From the NCBI GenBank assembly GCA_021827405.1, contig JAKAVY010000014.1, positions 1 through 39,976 on the forward strand: DNA of 39,976 nt, in the 5' to 3' direction. This document shows, one piece after another, positions 9,386 through 18,599 of this stretch. The notes below the pieces were generated by a model. That model ran no database searches, was not told where the DNA came from, and worked only from the letters and a program-made list of their open reading frames with translations. Source of the stretch: Thermoplasmata archaeon. Its GTDB lineage: Archaea > Thermoplasmatota > Thermoplasmata > Lutacidiplasmatales > UBA184. Both the position numbers and the translations under genes were made by a program. Positions within the stretch are counted from its first letter, which is position 1, and each line of letters starts with the position of its first letter.

Positions 9386-10252
9386 GTGACCGCGACCGCT
9401 CCGGACCTGATCCCCCTCGTGCCGCCGAAGGCCCAACCCCTGCCGATCGCCCCCGGGGAGGCTATCCCCCTGGAGCACCTCTCCCCTCACGACCTTGTCA
9501 CCTACTTCCGCTGCCCTCACGAGATGGAACTGCACCGTAGCCAGCACCTCTCCTGGCGTACCGGCGCGCCCCTTGCCCCCCGGACCCCCTCGGGCACGGT
9601 GCCGCTGTCGCACTCCCCCCTCTTCCCGCCTCCCGTGGGAGACCCCCGGCCGGTGCACGGACGGCTGGACGTGGGGCCCCAGGACACGCTCGTCTACCAG
9701 GACCCCGACGAACCCGCTCTCCCCTTCCTCTTCCCCGCGGAGAGGAGCCACGCCCACGCGTTCCTCCGGGACCACTCCGCCACCCTGGAGGACCGTGCCT
9801 GGGCGCTCAGCGGGCGACCGGATTACGTGGTCCGGCGGCCCGACGGCCACTTCTTCCCCGTGGAGTACAAGGAGACCCACCTCTTCGAGGACTACCCCCG
9901 GCACCACGGCCGCTTCTTCGACTTCCTCCAAGTGCTCGCGGAATGCCGGCTGGTGGAGGCCACCTGGGGGGTCGCCCCCGTCAGCGGCCTGGTCTATTAC
10001 GGCGACAGCTCGGGGGGAGGAGAGCGGGAGGGGTGGGTGGAGGTCCCCTACACGGGGGCTCCCCGGGCCTGGCTCCAGACCGCCCTCCAGCTCATCCGAG
10101 CGGACCCGGTGCGCGCCCCGGTCCCTCAGGAGGGGAACTGTGGTCACTGCGAACCGAACCGGGACGGCCTCTGCGCGTATCCCAAGGTCCGGTTCGAGGA
10201 CGTGCATCCCAGCCACCGGGGAGAGGTCCCCCGGGCGCGCCGGTTCTACTGA
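9386..10252 (+). CDS. Cas4/RecB-like PD-(D/E)XK nuclease with Cys cluster (orphan)
   Basis: GTG start. LSPHDLVTYFRCPHEMELHR; SGRPDYVVRRPDGHFFPVEYKETH (D...ExK); C-terminal NCGHCEPNRDGLCAYPKVRFEDV. Four-Cys pattern as in Cas4/Dna2-type Fe-S nucleases. Confidence 0.8.
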   Translation: MTATAPDLIPLVPPKAQPLPIAPGEAIPLEHLSPHDLVTYFRCPHEMELHRSQHLSWRTGAPLAPRTPSGTVPLSHSPLFPPPVGDPRPVHGRLDVGPQDTLVYQDPDEPALPFLFPAERSHAHAFLRDHSATLEDRAWALSGRPDYVVRRPDGHFFPVEYKETHLFEDYPRHHGRFFDFLQVLAECRLVEATWGVAPVSGLVYYGDSSGGGEREGWVEVPYTGAPRAWLQTALQLIRADPVRAPVPQEGNCGHCEPNRDGLCAYPKVRFEDVHPSHRGEVPRARRFY

Positions 10253-10468
10253 GGGACGGGAAAAGGGCGCCCGGAAGGCGGGGCGGGCGAAGGAGACCGC
10301 GGCCGCCCCCCCGACCCCTCCGGGCCGCGCGGGGCCGGTCCCTGTCGTTCGGCGCCCGATCGGGGAGGCCCGCGGGGCATGGCCGACCGGTCCGCCGGGC
10401 CGGGCTTGCGGTAGCGCTCCCCGCCCCCCCCAAGGGAGAACTAATACCACCGCGCCACTCCGCCGCCC

Positions 10469-10897
10469 ATGCGACCACGGGTCAATGTCCTCACGCTTGG
10501 GGTGGACGACCTGGCCCGCAGCCTTCGGTTCTACCGGGAGGGCCAGGGCCTGGTCTCGGAAGGCATCGTCGGCACCCAGTACGAGCATGGCGCGGTGGCC
10601 TTCTTCCCGCTGAGAGGGGGACTCATCCTCGCCCTCTACCCGCGCAAGGAGATCGCCTGGGATGCCCAGGTCCCGTAGGGCCCGAGAAGCCCGACCGAGC
10701 TTACCGTCGCCCACAATGTCAACAGCCCGGGGGAGGTGGACGAACTGATGGGACAAGCGTTGCGGGCCGGGGCCCGGATCACGAAGCCCGCGGGAACCAC
10801 CTTCTGGGGAGGGTACGCCGGGTATTTCCAGGACCCGGATGGGCACTTGTGGGAAGTGGCGTGGAACCCCCAACTTCCGGTCGAGGAAGGTCCGTAG
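10469..10897 (+). pseudogene. VOC/glyoxalase-like protein interrupted by an in-frame TAG at 10676-10678
   Basis: MRPRVNVLTLGVDDLARSLRFYREGQGLVSEGIVGTQYEHGAVAFFPLRGGLILALYPRKEIAWDAQVP*GPRSPTELTVAHNVNSPGEVDELMGQALRAGARITKPAGTTFWGGYAGYFQDPDGHLWEVAWNPQLPVEEGP*. Both halves are in the same frame, with no indel. Confidence 0.8.
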
Positions 10898-11165
10898 GCC
10901 CGAGCCCGGGACCTCAACCGGACCGGTGGGGTCGTGGCCGCGTCCCCCACGCCTGCGTTGGGCAGGATCGTGGCACCCTCCGGACCGTCGAAGAGACTCG
11001 ATCATCGAGACGGGGCAAGCCCCTGCCCCCGGGGATGGACGTAGCTTCAAGAGCGACCGGCCCGATCCCCCTCCCTCGACCCGGACGATCCGGGACGGAG
11101 GGAGAGAGGTTCTCCTGAGGTTCCCCGCGCGCGCCGGGATCGTCCGGGGAGGACACCGGAGGAAC

Positions 11166-11594
11166 ATGGTCGCCCCTAGGGAACCGAGCTCCGGGGCGAG
11201 CCGGGTGGCAGAACGGTTCCAGGAGGCCTGTTCCCAGGCCCTCAACGACCCTTCCTTCGAGGGTGTCTACCTGAGCCCGTTGTGGGACCTTCCCGCGCCC
11301 CCGGGGATCGTCGCCTGGAAGCGCTCCGTCCTCCGGCGGAGGGCGGGGGGCGGGGCGGAACCCTGGGGCCATCTCTTCCTCGTCGAGGAGCCCCGTCCGG
11401 GAGGGTTCGCGCTCGAGGAGCTCCACGACACCCCCACGTTCTCCCATCTGCGCTCCCTCCCGTTGGAGGGGCCCTGGGCGCTGGAAGCCGGCCCGCCGGC
11501 CGTCTGGCTGCTCCTCCGGGCGCGGGACGAACGGACCCGGACCCCGCTCTCGGCCTTCGCCAGCGCGCTCCGGGCGCTCTGGCCCCGCTCCTGA
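11166..11594 (+). CDS. Hypothetical protein, 142 aa
   Basis: MVAPREPSSGASRVAERFQEACSQALNDPSFEGVYLSPLWDLPAPPGIVAWKRSVLRRR... ; track ORF begins upstream at 10839 but ATG 11166 follows the VOC gene stop. Confidence 0.5.
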   Translation: MVAPREPSSGASRVAERFQEACSQALNDPSFEGVYLSPLWDLPAPPGIVAWKRSVLRRRAGGGAEPWGHLFLVEEPRPGGFALEELHDTPTFSHLRSLPLEGPWALEAGPPAVWLLLRARDERTRTPLSAFASALRALWPRS

Positions 11595-11623
11595 CGTCCC
11601 GGGGTCCTGCCAGGAAGGGGCGG

Positions 11624-12547
11624 TCAGCCCACGAAGGTGAGCCAGGACCGGTACCGGGGGTCCCGGCCGTGAATCGCGTCGTCGTAGAGCTTCTGGAGGC
11701 GGTGGGTCACCGGGTAATCGCCGGAGCCGATGGGCCGCCCGTCGACCTCCCGGATCGGAGTGAGTCCCACCGCCGTCCCGCTGAAGAAGACCTCGTCCGC
11801 GGTGAAGAGCTCCTCCCGGGTGAAGTCCGTCCGTTGGAAGCGGATCCCCTCGTCCCGGGCGAAGCGGATGAGGGAGTCCCGGGTGATCCCCCGAAGGATC
11901 CCGGAGCTCGCCGGGGGCGTGGAGAGGACCCCGTCCTTCACCCGGAAGATGTTCTCCCCCGGCCCCTCGGCCACCATGCCGGCGGCGTTCAGCAATATCG
12001 CCTCGTCGTAGCCCGCCGCACTGGCCTGCATCTTCGCGAGCGCGCTGTTCGCGTAGTTGGCCGCGCACTTGGCCTGGGGAGGGAGGGCCCGGCTGTCGAT
12101 GCGCGTCCAGTTGGAGACCGTGGCCCGTACCCCCTTCTGGGCGCTCTGCTCCCCCAGGTAGGCCCCCCACTCCCAGAGGGCCATGGCCACCGAGATGGGG
12201 CTCCGGGTGGGGTCGAGCCCCATCTCCCCGTAGCCGGAGAAGGCCAGCGGGCGAAGATAGCTGTCCGTGACCCCGTTGATGCGGACGAGCTCCTTGGCCA
12301 CCTCCCGGAGCTGGGACGGGGAGTACGGGAGCGGCATCCGGTAGATCTTCGCGCTGTTCTCGAAGCGGGTCAGGTGCTCCGGGAGGCGGAAGATCGCGGT
12401 CCCCTGGGGGGTACCGTGGGAGCGGATGCCCTCGAAGATGGCGTAGCCGTAATGGAGCCCGTGGGTGAGGACGTGGACCCGGGCCTCGCCCCAGTCCACG
12501 AACTTCCCGTCCAGCCAGATCTTCGAAAGGGGCTTGATCCCGACCAT
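11624..12547 (-). CDS. ilvE: Branched-chain amino acid aminotransferase (class IV PLP, IlvE-like)
   Basis: MVGIKPLSKIWLDGKFVDWGEARVHVLTHGLHYGYAIFEGIRSH...; class IV motif around DEAILLNAAGMVAEGPGENIFRVKDG. Start at 12547 preferred (TTAATCC about 28 nt upstream); longer ORF reaches 12589. Confidence 0.9.
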   Translation of the reverse strand: MVGIKPLSKIWLDGKFVDWGEARVHVLTHGLHYGYAIFEGIRSHGTPQGTAIFRLPEHLTRFENSAKIYRMPLPYSPSQLREVAKELVRINGVTDSYLRPLAFSGYGEMGLDPTRSPISVAMALWEWGAYLGEQSAQKGVRATVSNWTRIDSRALPPQAKCAANYANSALAKMQASAAGYDEAILLNAAGMVAEGPGENIFRVKDGVLSTPPASSGILRGITRDSLIRFARDEGIRFQRTDFTREELFTADEVFFSGTAVGLTPIREVDGRPIGSGDYPVTHRLQKLYDDAIHGRDPRYRSWLTFVG

Positions 12548-12603
12548 GGACGGGGTAGGCCAAGCCTCGGGATTAAGGGCGTCGGTCAAGCGCCGTTTAC
12601 GGG

Positions 12604-12613
12604 CGGTATAAGC
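12604..12613 (+). promoter_or_regulatory. Candidate TATA box (GCGGTATAAG) for the POR operon
   Basis: GGTATAAGCC about 35 nt upstream of ATG 12646 in the divergent ilvE-por intergenic region. Confidence 0.5.
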
Positions 12614-12645
12614 CCCTCCCGGACGGTCGCAGGCTCCGAGGAACC

Positions 12646-13500
12646 ATGTTGGAGATCCGCTTCCACGGCCGGGGAGGGCAAGGGGCCGTGGTGGCCTCCG
12701 AGCTTCTGGCCCAGGCCGTCTTCTTCGATGGCAAGGTGGCGCAGAGCTTCCCGTTCTTCGGGGTGGAGCGGCGGGGCGCCCCGGTCACGGCGTTCACCCG
12801 GATCGATGACCACCCGATCGAACTTAGGAGCTTCATCGAGCACCCGGACGTGGTGGTGGTGCTGGACCCCGGTCTGCTGAGGGACACCCCGGTCACGGGG
12901 GGTCTCAAGCCGGGAGGCCTCCTCTTGGTGAACTCTCCCCAGGCGCCGGGGGCGTTCTCCCTTCCCCAGGGAGGCACCCTCGCCACCGTGGACGCGACCC
13001 GGATCGCCGTGGGACGTAAGGTGGGGACCGCCACCATGCCCGTGGTCAACACGGCCATGCTGGGAGCGCTCGCCCGGGTCACCGGGGCCTTCACCGAGGC
13101 CTCCCTGGAGCGGGCCATCGTCGCCTTCGTCCCCTCCCATCCCGAAGAGAACCGCGCCGCGGCCCGGGACGGCGCGGAGTCCGTCCGCATGGAACCGGTC
13201 GCCCCGTCCTCCCGGCCTTCTCCCCCGTCGGAGGAGGCCGCTCCCCTTCCTTTCCCGGAGGGGCCGGTGGCCAGCCTGCCGAGCAACATCCTGCACACCT
13301 CGTCCTGGCGTACGCTCCGACCGGTCATTGACCGGGACCGTTGCACCCGGTGCAACTTCTGCTGGGAGTTCTGCCCCGACGACGCCTTCGACTTCGATGC
13401 CGAAGGGTTCCCGGTGGTGAAACTCCTCTATTGCAAGGGCTGCGGGATCTGTGCCACGGAGTGTCCTCCCGATGCCATCCAGATGGTGACGGAGGCGTGA
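12646..13500 (+). CDS. 2-oxoacid (pyruvate-type):ferredoxin oxidoreductase, gamma-delta fusion
   Basis: MLEIRFHGRGGQGAVVASELLAQAVFFDGKVAQSFPFFGVERRGAPV (gamma) fused to RDRCTRCNFCWEFCPDDAF...YCKGCGICATECPPDAIQMV (2x4Fe-4S delta). Confidence 0.93.
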   Translation: MLEIRFHGRGGQGAVVASELLAQAVFFDGKVAQSFPFFGVERRGAPVTAFTRIDDHPIELRSFIEHPDVVVVLDPGLLRDTPVTGGLKPGGLLLVNSPQAPGAFSLPQGGTLATVDATRIAVGRKVGTATMPVVNTAMLGALARVTGAFTEASLERAIVAFVPSHPEENRAAARDGAESVRMEPVAPSSRPSPPSEEAAPLPFPEGPVASLPSNILHTSSWRTLRPVIDRDRCTRCNFCWEFCPDDAFDFDAEGFPVVKLLYCKGCGICATECPPDAIQMVTEA

Positions 13501-13509
13501 GGTACGACC

Positions 13510-14694
13510 ATGGGGTTCAAGGTGCTCTCCGGCAACGGCGCGCAGGCGGAAGCGGCCCGGCTCGCCCGGGTCCAGGTCATCGCGGCCTACCCCATCACTC
13601 CGCAGACCACGATCGTGGAGGCGCTGGCGGACATGGTCGCCTCCGGCGAGCTCAAAGCCCAGTACGTCAAGGTGGAGTCGGAGCACTCGGCCCTCCAGGT
13701 CTGCTTGAGCGCGGCGGCCCTGGGAGCGCGGACCTACTCCGCCACCTCCAGCCAGGGGCTCCTGCTCATGCACGAACTGCTGCACTGGGCCTCCGGCCAG
13801 CGGACCCCCATGGTCCTGGGGGTGGTGAACCGGGCCGTGGCCCCTCCCTGGAACATCGGCGCGGACCACGCGGACACCATGTCCCAGCGGGACACGGGCT
13901 GGATCCAGTTCTACCCGGAAAGCAACCAGGAGGTCCTGGACACCGTGCTCACGGCCTACCGGCTGGTGGAGGACCCGGAGATCCGGCTTCCCGCCATGGT
14001 GACCGAGGACGCCTTCTACCTCTCCCACACCTTCGAGCCGGTCGACGTGCCGGACCCCAAGGTCGTGGACACGTTCCTTCCCCCCAAGGACGCCCGGGCC
14101 ATCCTCCGCCCCGGGGTGGTCTCCCGTCTGGGGAGCTTCACCGGGCCCGACCACTACGTGGACTTCCGCCACCAGGTGGCCGAGGCGATGGACCGGGTCC
14201 TGCCGAAGCTCCAGGAGGTGGAGTCCGAGTACGCCCGTCGCTCCGGCCGCGACCTGGGGGGGCCGCTGGTGGGCTATCGGACCGAGGACGCCGACGCGGT
14301 GCTCCTCACCCTGGGGACCATAAGCACCACCGCCCGGGGGGTGGTCGACGAGCTGCGCTCGTCGGGCCAGAAGGTGGGGATGGCGAAGCTGAGGGTGTTC
14401 CGGCCTTTCCCGGTGGAGGCGGTCCGCGCGCTGGCCCGGGACGTAAGCCGCCTGGGCGTGCTCGACCGGTCGTTCACCTTCGGGTCCTCCGGTCCCGCGG
14501 CCTCGGAGGTCCGTTCCGCCCTCTACGGGGTCCCCTCCCCTCCCTCCGTCACGAGCTTCCTGGCCGGCATCGGGGGGCGGGATGTGGGCCCCAAGGACCT
14601 GCACCGGGTCTTCCAGGCGTTGCTCTCCTCCCGATCCACCGGCCCCCGGTGGATGGACCTGGAGACCGATGGGGGGGTGGTCGTCCATGGCTAA
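13510..14694 (+). CDS. 2-oxoacid:ferredoxin oxidoreductase alpha subunit
   Basis: MGFKVLSGNGAQAEAARLARVQVIAAYPITPQTTIVEALADMVASGELKAQYVKVESEHSALQ... Confidence 0.93.
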   Translation: MGFKVLSGNGAQAEAARLARVQVIAAYPITPQTTIVEALADMVASGELKAQYVKVESEHSALQVCLSAAALGARTYSATSSQGLLLMHELLHWASGQRTPMVLGVVNRAVAPPWNIGADHADTMSQRDTGWIQFYPESNQEVLDTVLTAYRLVEDPEIRLPAMVTEDAFYLSHTFEPVDVPDPKVVDTFLPPKDARAILRPGVVSRLGSFTGPDHYVDFRHQVAEAMDRVLPKLQEVESEYARRSGRDLGGPLVGYRTEDADAVLLTLGTISTTARGVVDELRSSGQKVGMAKLRVFRPFPVEAVRALARDVSRLGVLDRSFTFGSSGPAASEVRSALYGVPSPPSVTSFLAGIGGRDVGPKDLHRVFQALLSSRSTGPRWMDLETDGGVVVHG

Positions 14695-15646
14695 GCTCAC
14701 CATCCCCCGGGAGGAGCTCATGTACTCCGGCCACGCGGCCTGCCCGGGGTGCGGTCCGGCGTTGGCCATGCGGTTCCTGTTGAAGGGCCTGGGACCGCGG
14801 ACCGTGGTCTCGGTGCCCGCCTCCTGCTGGAGCGTGATCGCCACCCCGTACCCCACCACCGCCCTGGGGGTGGGGATGCTGGACAACGCCATCGAGGCGA
14901 CCGGCGCCTCCATCTCCGGGCTGCGGGCCGCGGCCGACGCGCTGGGTCTGGAGGACCTCAACGTGGTCGGGTTCGCTGGGGATGGGGGGACCGCGGACAT
15001 CGGGCTGCAGTCGCTGAGCGGGATGCTGGAGCGACGGACGGACGCCCTCTACGTGATGTACGACAACGAGGCGTACATGAACACCGGGGTCCAGCGCAGC
15101 AGCGCCACCCCCCAGGGGGCCTGGACCACCACCACACCGGTGGCCGGGGAGGCCCGGGGGAAGCTCGAGCCGAAGAAGGACATCATGGCCATCGTCCTGG
15201 CGCATCACCCCGTCTACGCGGCCACGCTGAACCCCAGCTTCCCGGAGGACTTCGTCCGGAAGGTGGAGAGGGCCCGAGGGATGAGGGGGCCTCGCTTCTT
15301 CCACGTGTACGCGGCCTGTCCCCCCGGGTGGCGCTACGACTCCGACCAGACCATCGAGCTGGGAAAGCTGGCCACGTACACCGGTATCTTCCCGCTCTAC
15401 GAGGTAGAGAACGGTCAGCTCCGGATCACCCGGCGGATGGGGCAGCTCAAACCGGTGGAGGACTACCTCGCGGCCCAGGGCCGGTTCCGGCACTTCAGCC
15501 CGGAGGAGGTCCGCCAGGTGAAGGAGCAGGCCGAGGCCCGCTGGGCCGACCTGCTGGCCCGGGAGAAGGCGACGAGTACGCCGGCCCCGGTGCGGGAGGT
15601 CCCCCCGGCCGGGGCCCCGGCCCCGCGACCTTCGGCCACGACGTGA
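14687..15646 (+). CDS. 2-oxoacid:ferredoxin oxidoreductase beta subunit (TPP-binding)
   Basis: ATG 14687 overlaps the alpha stop. MAKLTIPREELMYSGHAACPGCGPALAMRFLLKGLGPRTVVSVPASCWSVI...GFAGDGGTADIGLQSLSGMLERR...YDNEAYMNTGVQRS. Confidence 0.93.
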   Translation: MAKLTIPREELMYSGHAACPGCGPALAMRFLLKGLGPRTVVSVPASCWSVIATPYPTTALGVGMLDNAIEATGASISGLRAAADALGLEDLNVVGFAGDGGTADIGLQSLSGMLERRTDALYVMYDNEAYMNTGVQRSSATPQGAWTTTTPVAGEARGKLEPKKDIMAIVLAHHPVYAATLNPSFPEDFVRKVERARGMRGPRFFHVYAACPPGWRYDSDQTIELGKLATYTGIFPLYEVENGQLRITRRMGQLKPVEDYLAAQGRFRHFSPEEVRQVKEQAEARWADLLAREKATSTPAPVREVPPAGAPAPRPSATT

Positions 15647-15661
15647 GCCTTGGGGGGGGAC

Positions 15662-16567
15662 ATGACGCTGGAACGCCTGGTCGTGGCCGTCGACGGTTCC
15701 AAGGCCGACGAGCGGATCTTAGCCGTGGCCGAATCGCTGTCCCGGGCCACCGGGGCCTCGCTCAGGATCGTCTCGGTGGCGGCCGCCGCTCCCTCGTACA
15801 TGCACACCCGCTCGGGGGTCACCGTCCCGCCGGAGGAGGCCGCCCGGTTCCACCGGGAGGTCCTGGTGCGCTCGGAGGAGGAGGCCCGCGCCGCGGGGGC
15901 CGGACCCGTGGATCATCTCCTGCTGGAGGGCCCGCCGGCCCAGGCGATCCTGGACTCGCTCGGGGCGAAGCCCCCGGACCTCCTCGTGGTGGGGAGCCGG
16001 GGGGCCTCGGCCACGCGCCGACTGTTCCTGGGCAGCGTCTCCAACGCCGTGGTCCAGGCCGCTCCTTGCCCCGTTCTGGTGGTCCGGCCCCTTCCCCGCA
16101 AGGCGCCCGGGGTCCCCCGGCTGCAAGACCTGGCGGTGGCCGTCGATGGCTCTCCGCCGTCGGAGGTGGCCTTCCACCTCGCCCGGGACCTCGCCGCTGC
16201 GTTGAGCGGAAAGGAGACCCATGGGGTCCACCTGAGCCTTTTGACCGTCCTCCCCTCCCATCCGGCTCCGAAGGGGAGGGCCCCGGCGCACGGCGGACCG
16301 GCCCCCCGGGACACGGAGTGGGTACAACAGTGGGCCGAGGAAGCCCGGGCCCAGGTCCCGGAGGTCCGGACGGAGGTCTACGAGGGCTCCCCGGTAGAGC
16401 GGATCCTGACCTATCTCCAGACCCATCCCACGGATATCCTCGTGGTGGGCTCCCGGGGACTATCCCCCACCCGCCGGGTGCTCCTGGGAAGCGTCTCCAC
16501 CGCGCTCATCAACCACGCCCCGTGCATGGTCCTGGTGGCGAAGGCCCCTCCCGACCGGGAAACCTGA
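15662..16567 (+). CDS. Universal stress protein, tandem UspA domains
   Basis: LERLVVAVDGSKADERIL...DLLVVGSRGASATRRLFLGSVSNAVVQAAPCPVLVVRP and second copy DLAVAVDGSPPSEVAF...ILVVGSRGLSPTRRVLLGSVSTALINHAPCMVLVAK. Confidence 0.93.
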   Translation: MTLERLVVAVDGSKADERILAVAESLSRATGASLRIVSVAAAAPSYMHTRSGVTVPPEEAARFHREVLVRSEEEARAAGAGPVDHLLLEGPPAQAILDSLGAKPPDLLVVGSRGASATRRLFLGSVSNAVVQAAPCPVLVVRPLPRKAPGVPRLQDLAVAVDGSPPSEVAFHLARDLAAALSGKETHGVHLSLLTVLPSHPAPKGRAPAHGGPAPRDTEWVQQWAEEARAQVPEVRTEVYEGSPVERILTYLQTHPTDILVVGSRGLSPTRRVLLGSVSTALINHAPCMVLVAKAPPDRET

Positions 16568-16653
16568 TCCCGGACCGGCGCGGGGCTAGGGGGGACCCGC
16601 GTCCAGGGCTCGCGTCGTGGGGCGGACCTGCCGGGGACCTACCGCCGGCGCCC

Positions 16654-16701
16654 GGGGGTGCGGGGTCAAGTATCCCGCGCCTTCTCAGGGTCCGCACCCC
16701 C
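16654..16701. promoter_or_regulatory. 10-bp inverted repeat GGGGGTGCGG...CCGCACCCCC abutting the methyltransferase start codon
   Basis: Arms 16654-16663 and 16692-16701, 28-nt spacer containing AAGTATCC; ATG begins at 16702. Confidence 0.35.
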
Positions 16702-17487
16702 ATGGACCGGGAACTGGCCGCCCCAGAGACCTTCTTCGGGAAGTACGCCGCGGCGTACACCGCGAGCGAGCGGCATGCCCGGGGAGCGGACCTGGCCATC
16801 CTCGTCGAAGCGCTGGCCCCCCGCCCCCAGGAGCGTGCCCTGGACGTGGCCACCGGCCCGGGGCACACCGCCCTCGCCCTGGCCCCTCATGTTCGGGAAG
16901 TGGTGGGCCTGGACGCCACCGAGGCCATGCTGACGGAGGCCCGGAAGCTGGCGGAGGGCCGGAAGGTCCCGAACGTCCACTTCCAACGGGGGGACGCCGC
17001 GCGGTTGCCCTTCCCTGACGGAAGCTTCGACCTGGTGACGTCCCGCCGGGCCCCCCACCACTTCCCCCGGATCGATGCCTTCCTGAGCGAGGCCGCGCGG
17101 GTCCTCGTTCCGGGCGGAAGGCTGGGGATCTCCGACATGTGCCCGGATCCAGCGGGGGCAGACCTCTTGAACCACTTGGAGCGGCTTCGGGACCCCACCC
17201 ACGCCCGGGCGCTCTCGGACCCGGAATGGACCGAGGAGGTGACCCGGGCGGGGCTGGCGTTGACGTTCCGCCAAGTGACCGCCGAATATCTGCCACTAAA
17301 GGAGTGGCTCTCACCGGTACCCCCCGGGGGGACCGAGGAGGTTCGGGTCCGCTCGGCGCTGAAGGAGGCTTCGCCTTCCGCGCTCAAGGCCCTGGGGGCC
17401 CGCGCCGAGGAGGGCCGGGTCGTCGGGTGGGAGAAGCGTCGGATCCTCCTCGTGGCCACCAAGCCGGCCGCTCGCCCCCCGCCCTGA
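16702..17487 (+). CDS. Class I SAM-dependent methyltransferase (UbiE-like)
   Basis: ALDVATGPGHTALALAPHVREVVGLDATEAMLTEARKLAEG...VHFQRGDAARLPFPDGSFDLVTSRRAPHHFPRIDAFLSEAARVLVPGGRLGISDM. Confidence 0.9.
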   Translation: MDRELAAPETFFGKYAAAYTASERHARGADLAILVEALAPRPQERALDVATGPGHTALALAPHVREVVGLDATEAMLTEARKLAEGRKVPNVHFQRGDAARLPFPDGSFDLVTSRRAPHHFPRIDAFLSEAARVLVPGGRLGISDMCPDPAGADLLNHLERLRDPTHARALSDPEWTEEVTRAGLALTFRQVTAEYLPLKEWLSPVPPGGTEEVRVRSALKEASPSALKALGARAEEGRVVGWEKRRILLVATKPAARPPP

Positions 17488-17616
17488 GAGGTCCCGCGCC
17501 GGCCGTCGGGGCGATCCCGAGGGACCTTGGCCAAGCCCGGCCTCGCTTCCCGCGAGCCCCCTCCTTCCTCGGGGCGGGAGGCCTCCGCCGGACCCCGTAC
17601 CCTCCCTGCCGGCCGG

Positions 17617-18543
17617 TCAAGACGCCGGGGAGGCCCCCCGCCCTTCCCATCCTTCGGTGGCCGGCGCGTCCCCCTTCCCTTGCAGGAACTCCTCCAGACG
17701 CAGGAACGGGCGCGGGAGATCGGGGGGAGGCGGGAAGCCCAGGGTGTCTGACAGCAGCCAGTCGTACTCGTAGGTGTACAGCACGTGCCATCCCACGGCG
17801 TTGAAGGCCTGGACGGCCCAGCGTCCCATCCGGGGGGAGACGCGGACGAGGTGAGGCTCGCGCCCCACGGCGCGGGCGAGGAGCCCCAGGAGCTCCCGGT
17901 AGGTCATCCGATCCGGTCCTCCGGCCAAGGTGACCGGCGGCAGGTGACCGGCGAGCGCCTCCGCCACCAGGAGGCCCAGGTCCCGGTGCCAGATCGGGGC
18001 AAGGTGGTACTCTCCGCTCCCGAAGAGGGGGAAGTAACGGTGCCGTCGCAGGAGCGCGAGCATGACCTGGATGAGCCGGTCCCGGGGGGCGAAGACCGCC
18101 GAAGGCTGAAGGAGGTTGACCTTGAGCCCGCTGGAAAGGAGCGTGCGCTCGAAGGGTCGCCGGCGGGTGAAGTACGGCAGCTTGGCCTCCAGGGCCGGGG
18201 GGCCTGGGGGAAGGGAGATCTGGACGAACCGCTCCACCCCTTCCTCCACACAGCGCCCAAGGACCCGGTGAAGCGCGTCGGCCACCGGCGCGAAGCGCCC
18301 GTCCGGGCCGGGTTCGCGGTACCAGACCACGTTCACCACGGCGTGGAGCTGCCGAAAGAGTTCCGGCCGGTCCGGCAACTGCCGGAGGTCCCCCGGCACG
18401 AACGTCACCCGCCCACTCTCGTTGGCGAGCGGGGTCCGATGGTAGGAGATCACGGAGTACTCCCGGAGCAACTCCTCCAGGACCCCGGAGCCCACGACCC
18501 CTCCGCCTCCCCCCAGGAGGAGCACCCGCTTCCTTTCGGCCAT
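17617..18543 (-). CDS. NAD(P)-binding atypical SDR/epimerase-like protein (NDUFA9-like)
   Basis: MAERKRVLLLGGGGGVVGSGVLEELLREYSVISYHRTPLANESGRVTFVPGDLRQLPDRPELFRQLHAVVNVVWYREP...; Rossmann GGGGxVGxxV. Confidence 0.75.
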   Translation of the reverse strand: MAERKRVLLLGGGGGVVGSGVLEELLREYSVISYHRTPLANESGRVTFVPGDLRQLPDRPELFRQLHAVVNVVWYREPGPDGRFAPVADALHRVLGRCVEEGVERFVQISLPPGPPALEAKLPYFTRRRPFERTLLSSGLKVNLLQPSAVFAPRDRLIQVMLALLRRHRYFPLFGSGEYHLAPIWHRDLGLLVAEALAGHLPPVTLAGGPDRMTYRELLGLLARAVGREPHLVRVSPRMGRWAVQAFNAVGWHVLYTYEYDWLLSDTLGFPPPPDLPRPFLRLEEFLQGKGDAPATEGWEGRGASPAS

Positions 18544-18566
18544 GGCGGAGGAGGGGAGGAGAGGGG

Positions 18567-18574
18567 CTTTATCC
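18567..18574. promoter_or_regulatory. Single A/T-rich box CTTTATCC/GGATAAAG positioned for two divergent leaderless genes
   Basis: Centre about 30 bp from plus-strand ATG 18600 and about 28 bp from minus-strand ATG 18543. Confidence 0.5.
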
Positions 18575-18599
18575 CTGCCCGGGCTGCGGGGCACGGCAC

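Noticed and set aside
9386-10252. CRISPR-Cas locus suggested by the Cas4-like gene
   Set aside because: No repeat-spacer array or other cas genes seen anywhere in the window.
10469-10897. Pyrrolysine-encoding TAG in the VOC gene
   Set aside because: No Pyl machinery in view, TAG serves as a normal stop elsewhere, and VOC proteins are not known Pyl proteins; kept only as one possibility to test.
9020-11245. 741-aa antisense ORF across Cas4-like/VOC region
   Set aside because: Spans several well-supported plus-strand genes; no protein-like motifs.
12586-15000. 804-aa antisense ORF opposite POR genes
   Set aside because: Shadow of the POR subunits; no domain signature.
14749-17487. 912-aa plus ORF covering POR beta, UspA and methyltransferase
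   Set aside because: Only the C-terminal 261 aa (from ATG 16702) is real methyltransferase; the rest is out of frame with POR beta and UspA.
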